Assembly (NCBI GenBank): GCA_009861545.1 | Contig: VXME01000006.1 | Span: 38,264 to 80,409, forward strand | Direction: 5' to 3' | Source: Acidobacteriota bacterium | GTDB lineage: Bacteria; Acidobacteriota; Vicinamibacteria; Vicinamibacterales; UBA8438 | Length of the DNA: 42,146 nucleotides | Shown here: one piece after another, positions 38,158 to 42,146 of the stretch | Position numbering within the stretch: the first letter of the stretch is position 1 | Layout: the number at the start of each line of letters is the position of its first letter | Position numbers and translations under genes: made by a program | Notes under the pieces: generated by a model | The model's input: only the letters and a program-made list of their open reading frames with translations | Database searches by the model: none | Told to the model about the DNA's origin: nothing

Positions 38158-40968
38158 TCAGAAGTCGACATGCATCGACAGACGCACGGTCCGGCCGCGC
38201 AGAAACCCGGTAGGCTGACCGAACAGCGGTGAGGACAGCACCCCGCTGTAGCCGCGCACGTTCGTGAGGTTGAACACGTTGTAGAAGCGCGCCTGGAAGC
38301 GGACCCGCCGTTCCGAGCTCCGGGCCCCGCCCGTCCGGGCGAGGTCCGTCGCCCGCGGCCGGAACTCCTTCGTGAACGTCATGTCCAGATTGATGCGTCC
38401 GGGACCGGTCTCGGTGTTGCGTGCGACGCCGGGAGGCCGATCGCGCGTCGACTGATCGCCGTTCAGATCGCGTCCGCTGCGGATGCTGTACGGCCGGCCC
38501 GAGTTGGCGCGCAGATTGAAGTTGAAAGCCGTCCCCTCGTAGGTGGCGCGGGCAATGGCCCTCAGGAAGGGGTGTCGCAGTCCAGCATCGCGCGGGAGTC
38601 GGACACGCAACTGCGACTGCACCCTGTGCTGCAGGCGTGCCAGCCCCCAGGCCGGCAGGTACGGATTGTTGAAGTCGTCGTCGTCCTCGCCGGAGCGGTA
38701 GCTGTAGTTCAGGCTCCCCGACAGGCCGAGCCCCGCCACCTGCAGACTGCGGCGCCGCTCGAGCCGGACCCGCAGGCGCCGGCCCACCGATGTCCCCGTC
38801 GATTCGATCCGGTAGATGTTGCCGACGTTGGGGTAGAAGGGCCGCATCCGATCCACCGCCTCCCGCCGGACGTCGCGCGGCAGCAGCAGGATCTCCGGCG
38901 GCAGGGGCGTGCCCGGAAACGGCGCATTGATGTTGCGGACGCGCTGCTGGCGGCGCCCGTGGCTCAAGCGATAGGACACCGACAGGCGCAGCCCGCCGGG
39001 CAGTTGCTGCGTCACGTTGAACTGCGGATTGATGCTGTAGGGGGACTGGTAGCCGGGGTCGAGCCGGTACAGGGACGTGCGCCGTTCGTCGATGATGGCC
39101 CGGCCCCCCTGAAACGGATCCGGGAACGACGGCGACGAGATGGAGAGCTGCTTCTGATACGTCGACCCGTCGTTGCGGATCAGCCGCACGTGATCCCGAA
39201 AGTCCCGGAACCGCACCTGCCCCCCGACGCTGACGATGGTGTCGTCGAAGAGCCGGTACTGGAAATTGACGGTCGGATCGAATCGCAGGTAGTCGACCGA
39301 GTAGTTGGTCGCCTCGTAGCGCAGCCCCAGACGCAGGCTCGCCCGCTCGCCGAACTCCCGGTCGGCCTGCACGTAGCTCTCGACGCCCAGCTCGGTGATG
39401 TCGAGCTCGCCATTGCCCGACGTGAGCGTGAAGGTGGTCGGCAGCCCGGTGATCGCGACCGTCTCGCCGCGCCCGTTCAGATAGGTGGGGGCGACGCCGC
39501 GGCCGAGCGCGTCGTCCACGAGGCGCCGGGTCGGATCGCAGTTGACGCCGGCGAAGCCGGTCGCGCCGCAGTAGTCGTGCAGGCTGGCGAAGTCGAACGT
39601 GCCGTTGTAGTTGTCCTCCGACAGGCTGTAGTTCCGGTCGTAGCTCGCCTCGAAACCGGCCTGGAAGCTCCAGCCCCGCCGCTGCCAGCGCAGCCGGTCC
39701 TCTACCTGTAGGCGGGTTTCCTCGTCCAGGTTCCGCCTGGTTCCCCCGCCGCGGTTGAAGGCGTCGGCGACGTCGATCGCCACCCCTTCGGACACCGGGG
39801 CCGCGCTCGAGCCTCGTCGTCTCATCCGGACCCGCAGATCGTTGACGAACGCTTCTCCCAGCCTGCGTTCGCTGACCTGAAACGACCAGTCGCGCCGCGT
39901 GTCGTTCGTGCCCCGCTCGGCCAGCGTGAAGCCGCCCACGCCGCTGTTCTCGGTGCGGCGTGTCTCGTAGTCGAACCGGACCCCCATGCTGCGATTGGAG
40001 GCGACCTCGATGTCGGCATCGAGCTCCAGCTCGTGCTCGCGCCGCGGGCGGACGACGCCGTCGAAGACGTTGCCGGCCGGCGTGATGGCCCGCAGCGAGT
40101 CGGCCGCGCGCTGCTGCCGGTCGGTCGACGCTTCGACGTCCAGGTCGAGGCGTCCGGGAAGGACAGGGCCGCTCACGTCGAGGTCGACGTTCCGCGTCTG
40201 CCGTGCCGGCTTCGTCCGCTCTCCCGGCGTCGTCGCGTCGAGCGCCTCGTCGGAGAAGTCGAAGCTCGCCGAGCGCTGCCAGCGGCCCGTTCCCGGGCGT
40301 GTGATGATTTCGATGCGCGGTCCCTCGCCGCCGCCGTCGGCCCTGAGGGGCGTGGGATCGATGATGATCTGCGCGATCTCCTCCGGTCGCGGCAGCCGGC
40401 CCTCGTCGAAGCCGTCGATGATGAAGCCGGATACGTCGCCCTCCAGGTCGCCGGTGGAATCCTCGCCGGCCAGCAGCAGCAGGTAGAGCGCCAAGTCTTC
40501 CTCGTCGGCGGGCAGCCCCAGCAGCTCGTCGCCGGACAGGGTCGTGGCCGTCAGGCTCGACAGCGCGTCGACGGCGAACTCCCCCGCCGTGTCGACGACG
40601 TCGACGCTCTCTTCCAACCCCTCCAGGGTCAGGGTCAGGGCCAGCGGCTCCAGGCCGGCGACGGCGTCGACCGGGCGGTCGACGGTCCGAAACGCCGGCG
40701 CCGATACCCGTATCCGATACGGGCCGGGGGGCACTTCCACGCTGAAGCGACCGTTCCGATCCGTCGTGGTCTCCCGCACCGCCTCACCGGAGGGGTCGGC
40801 GAAGACGCGCACCGTGACCGCCCACATCACGCCGCCGGTCTCGTCGGAAACGGTGCCGGCTATGCGGACCGGCGGCTCCCTGGGTCCCAGCGCGGTCTGC
40901 AGGGCGGCCGCCGGCTGGCTGCTCGCGAGCAGGAGGCCGAGCGCCGCCGCGGACCGCCAGGCTGTCAT
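38158..40968 (-). CDS. TonB-dependent receptor with carboxypeptidase-regulatory-like domain
   Basis: This 936-residue outer-membrane protein has a signal peptide (about 1-22), a carboxypeptidase-regulatory-like beta-sandwich (about 34-120: VSDETGGVMWAVTVRVF, DRNGRFSVEVPPGPYRIRV) and a plug-like region (about 125-235, ending EGPRIEIITRPGTG). A 22-strand-type barrel follows, ending in an aromatic C-terminus (RLSMHVDF) as needed for outer-membrane insertion. The plug lacks a typical canonical plug start and is acidic, as in the large Oar-like receptor group. The substrate is unknown. It is divergent from a second receptor at 41221, with a 252-base shared upstream region. Confidence 0.88.
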   Translation of the reverse strand: MTAWRSAAALGLLLASSQPAAALQTALGPREPPVRIAGTVSDETGGVMWAVTVRVFADPSGEAVRETTTDRNGRFSVEVPPGPYRIRVSAPAFRTVDRPVDAVAGLEPLALTLTLEGLEESVDVVDTAGEFAVDALSSLTATTLSGDELLGLPADEEDLALYLLLLAGEDSTGDLEGDVSGFIIDGFDEGRLPRPEEIAQIIIDPTPLRADGGGEGPRIEIITRPGTGRWQRSASFDFSDEALDATTPGERTKPARQTRNVDLDVSGPVLPGRLDLDVEASTDRQQRAADSLRAITPAGNVFDGVVRPRREHELELDADIEVASNRSMGVRFDYETRRTENSGVGGFTLAERGTNDTRRDWSFQVSERRLGEAFVNDLRVRMRRRGSSAAPVSEGVAIDVADAFNRGGGTRRNLDEETRLQVEDRLRWQRRGWSFQAGFEASYDRNYSLSEDNYNGTFDFASLHDYCGATGFAGVNCDPTRRLVDDALGRGVAPTYLNGRGETVAITGLPTTFTLTSGNGELDITELGVESYVQADREFGERASLRLGLRYEATNYSVDYLRFDPTVNFQYRLFDDTIVSVGGQVRFRDFRDHVRLIRNDGSTYQKQLSISSPSFPDPFQGGRAIIDERRTSLYRLDPGYQSPYSINPQFNVTQQLPGGLRLSVSYRLSHGRRQQRVRNINAPFPGTPLPPEILLLPRDVRREAVDRMRPFYPNVGNIYRIESTGTSVGRRLRVRLERRRSLQVAGLGLSGSLNYSYRSGEDDDDFNNPYLPAWGLARLQHRVQSQLRVRLPRDAGLRHPFLRAIARATYEGTAFNFNLRANSGRPYSIRSGRDLNGDQSTRDRPPGVARNTETGPGRINLDMTFTKEFRPRATDLARTGGARSSERRVRFQARFYNVFNLTNVRGYSGVLSSPLFGQPTGFLRGRTVRLSMHVDF

Positions 40969-41220
40969 CGCTGCTGCCTGTGTTGACGACGCCGACGCCC
41001 CGGCTGCTTACGCGTCGACCGCCGCCGGGCGGGTGGATCTCAGCGTGCGGAGCAGGGATTCGGGTGCCGAGCCGTCCGGGGAATAAACCCGGCCTCCGGC
41101 GGGTCCATCCCTTCGTAACCGTGAGAGGCGGTTGCATGCCAGCGCCTGCCGCTTGTCGGCTGCCCGCTCCGGTGCAAGACGAGCCGGAGCGATCGGCCTC
41201 TCCCCGGAGGAAACGGACCG
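40969..41220. promoter_or_regulatory. Shared upstream region of two divergent TonB-receptor genes
   Basis: This 252-base gap must hold both promoters. A five-pair stem, CCGGG (41076-41080)/CCCGG (41088-41092), encloses GAATAAA. GGAAT at 41080-41084 followed 17 bases on by GGTC resembles an extracytoplasmic-sigma promoter, but weakly. GGAGG ten bases before 41221 is the ribosome-binding site of the plus-strand gene. I recognise no riboswitch. Confidence 0.35.
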
Positions 41221-42146
41221 ATGCCCCGAACCGTATGCAACCTCTTCGCGCTCGCACTGTGCGCGGCGACCGCCTCCGTCGACGCTCTCGCACAGAACGC
41301 GTCGGACGAAGCGACGTACGGCGTGCGAATCACCGGAACCGTGCAAACCCCCGACGGATCCCGTCTCCCCGGCGCGACCGTGCGGGTCTTCGGAACGCCG
41401 CTGATCACCACCACGGACGGTGACGGGGCCTACGCGCTCGAGGCGCCGCGCCCGCCGGGCCGGCTCATCCTGTTCGCCGAGCTGCCCAACTTCACCAGCG
41501 ACGATGCCACCCTTCAGGTCACGGGGCCGCTCAGCACCCGCATCGATTTCACGCTGACGCCGACGTTCGCGTCCGACGTGACGGTGATCGCCGAGGTGCC
41601 GATGCTGGACACCACCGACGACGTCAGCCGCATCGAGCTCGCGCCGGAACAGGTGTCCGCGCTGCCCAGCCTGGGTGAGCGCGATCTGTTCCGCGCGTTT
41701 CAGCTCCTGCCCGGCGTCTCCGGCAGCAACGAGGCCTCCTCGGGCCTCTACGTCCGCGGGGGCACGCCGGACCAGAACCGCGTCGAGTACGACGGGTTCC
41801 GGGTCTACCACGTAGACCACCTGTTCGGGTATTTCAGCGCCTTCAACATGGACGCGGTCGACACGGTCGAGCTCAGCAAGGGCGGGTTCGAAGCCCGGCA
41901 CGGGGGCGTTCTCTCCAGCGTGATGCAGATCAGCGGCAAGAGCGGCCGGCTCGACCGCGCGGCCGGCAGCTTCGGCGCGGGACTGCTGAGCTTCAATGGG
42001 GTCTACGAGCAGCCGCTCTTCGACAACCGGGGCTCCGGCCTGCTGGCCGTGCGGCGTTCGTTCCAGGGACCGCTCTACGACAAGATCCTCAACCTCTACG
42101 ACAACGGCCCGGCCCCCGGGCCGGGGGGAGGCGGGGGGTTCCGGCC
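41221..42146 (+). CDS. TonB-dependent receptor, N-terminal part (continues beyond window)
   Basis: The frame is open from ATG 41221 to the window end (308 codons) with no stop. It has a signal peptide (about 1-24, ending ALAQ) and a carboxypeptidase-regulatory-like domain (about 38-120: TVQTPDGSRLPGATVRVFG, TDGDGAYALEAP). A clear plug domain follows: LPSLGERDLFRAFQLLPGV, YVRGGTPDQNRVEYDGFRVY and VELSKGGFEARHGGVLSSVM. Barrel strands begin near residue 245. The plug is of the FecA/SusC-like kind, more canonical than the neighbour's. The last 30 bases are very Gly/Pro-rich. It would import an unidentified ligand using TonB energy. Confidence 0.9.
   Translation, partial: MPRTVCNLFALALCAATASVDALAQNASDEATYGVRITGTVQTPDGSRLPGATVRVFGTPLITTTDGDGAYALEAPRPPGRLILFAELPNFTSDDATLQVTGPLSTRIDFTLTPTFASDVTVIAEVPMLDTTDDVSRIELAPEQVSALPSLGERDLFRAFQLLPGVSGSNEASSGLYVRGGTPDQNRVEYDGFRVYHVDHLFGYFSAFNMDAVDTVELSKGGFEARHGGVLSSVMQISGKSGRLDRAAGSFGAGLLSFNGVYEQPLFDNRGSGLLAVRRSFQGPLYDKILNLYDNGPAPGPGGGGGFR

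Noticed and set aside
41093-41200. A cobalamin or TPP riboswitch before the TonB receptor.
   Set aside because: Some short G+C-rich stems are present, but none of the conserved boxes of those classes can be identified.

Overview
The window is G+C-rich DNA with long antisense open frames. It probably comes from an uncultured acidobacterium of the Vicinamibacteria type. That assignment is an inference from gene content: many secreted PQQ (pyrroloquinoline quinone) glucose-dehydrogenase-like quinoproteins, TonB-dependent receptors with carboxypeptidase-regulatory-like N-domains, a PadR regulator paired with a permease-prefix-domain membrane protein, a large secreted S9 peptidase, and split glyQ/glyS. 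No rRNA, tRNA, CRISPR array or insertion sequence was seen. No intergenic gap exceeds about 250 bases.

Layout. 1-2780: the tail of one quinoprotein and a complete, nearly identical tandem copy. 2821-4956 (minus): a two-gene anti-phage module, ptuA-ptuB (Septu type), in visibly lower-G+C DNA. 5111-8026 (minus): a secreted S9 prolyl-oligopeptidase-type peptidase. 8180-14597 (plus): a six-segment membrane protein, a DRE-TIM aldolase-like enzyme, glyQ-glyS, and an anchored beta-rich protein. 14602-16425 (minus): PadR regulator and its membrane-protein partner. 16641-17220 (plus): MazE/MazF-type toxin-antitoxin pair. 17239-19580 (minus): NatA/NatB-like ABC exporter. 19821-26065 (plus): pyruvate phosphate dikinase, mutL, idi, and a Tat-exported alpha/beta hydrolase. 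26244-31489: two more quinoproteins flanking a squalene/phytoene synthase on the minus strand. 31425-33465 (minus): VapBC-type pair and a PQQ-like beta-propeller protein. 33604-35939 (plus): Uma2-family nuclease-like protein, an apparently orphan UPF0175 antitoxin, and a secreted metallo-beta-lactamase-fold hydrolase. 36044-38041: a fifth quinoprotein interrupted by one in-frame TAG. 38158-42146: two divergent TonB-dependent receptors, the second running off the window.

How the genes fit together. The dominant theme is envelope chemistry. Five related quinoproteins without heme-c motifs, one further PQQ-like propeller, a secreted peptidase, two secreted hydrolases and two TonB receptors suggest a periplasm specialised in oxidising, hydrolysing and importing organic substrates. 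No PQQ biosynthesis genes lie here. Isoprenoid genes (idi and the squalene/phytoene synthase) are 3-4 kb apart among the quinoproteins. Defence and stability modules (Septu, MazEF, VapBC, UPF0175, Uma2) are scattered between housekeeping genes.

The best leads for follow-up are the Septu island, the amber-interrupted quinoprotein, a palindromic repeat family found upstream of two quinoprotein genes, a composition-shifted insertion in GlyS, and a duplicated ribosome-binding-site/start unit before the ABC ATPase. I did not find a clearly new multi-gene system; the Septu pair is a known type.
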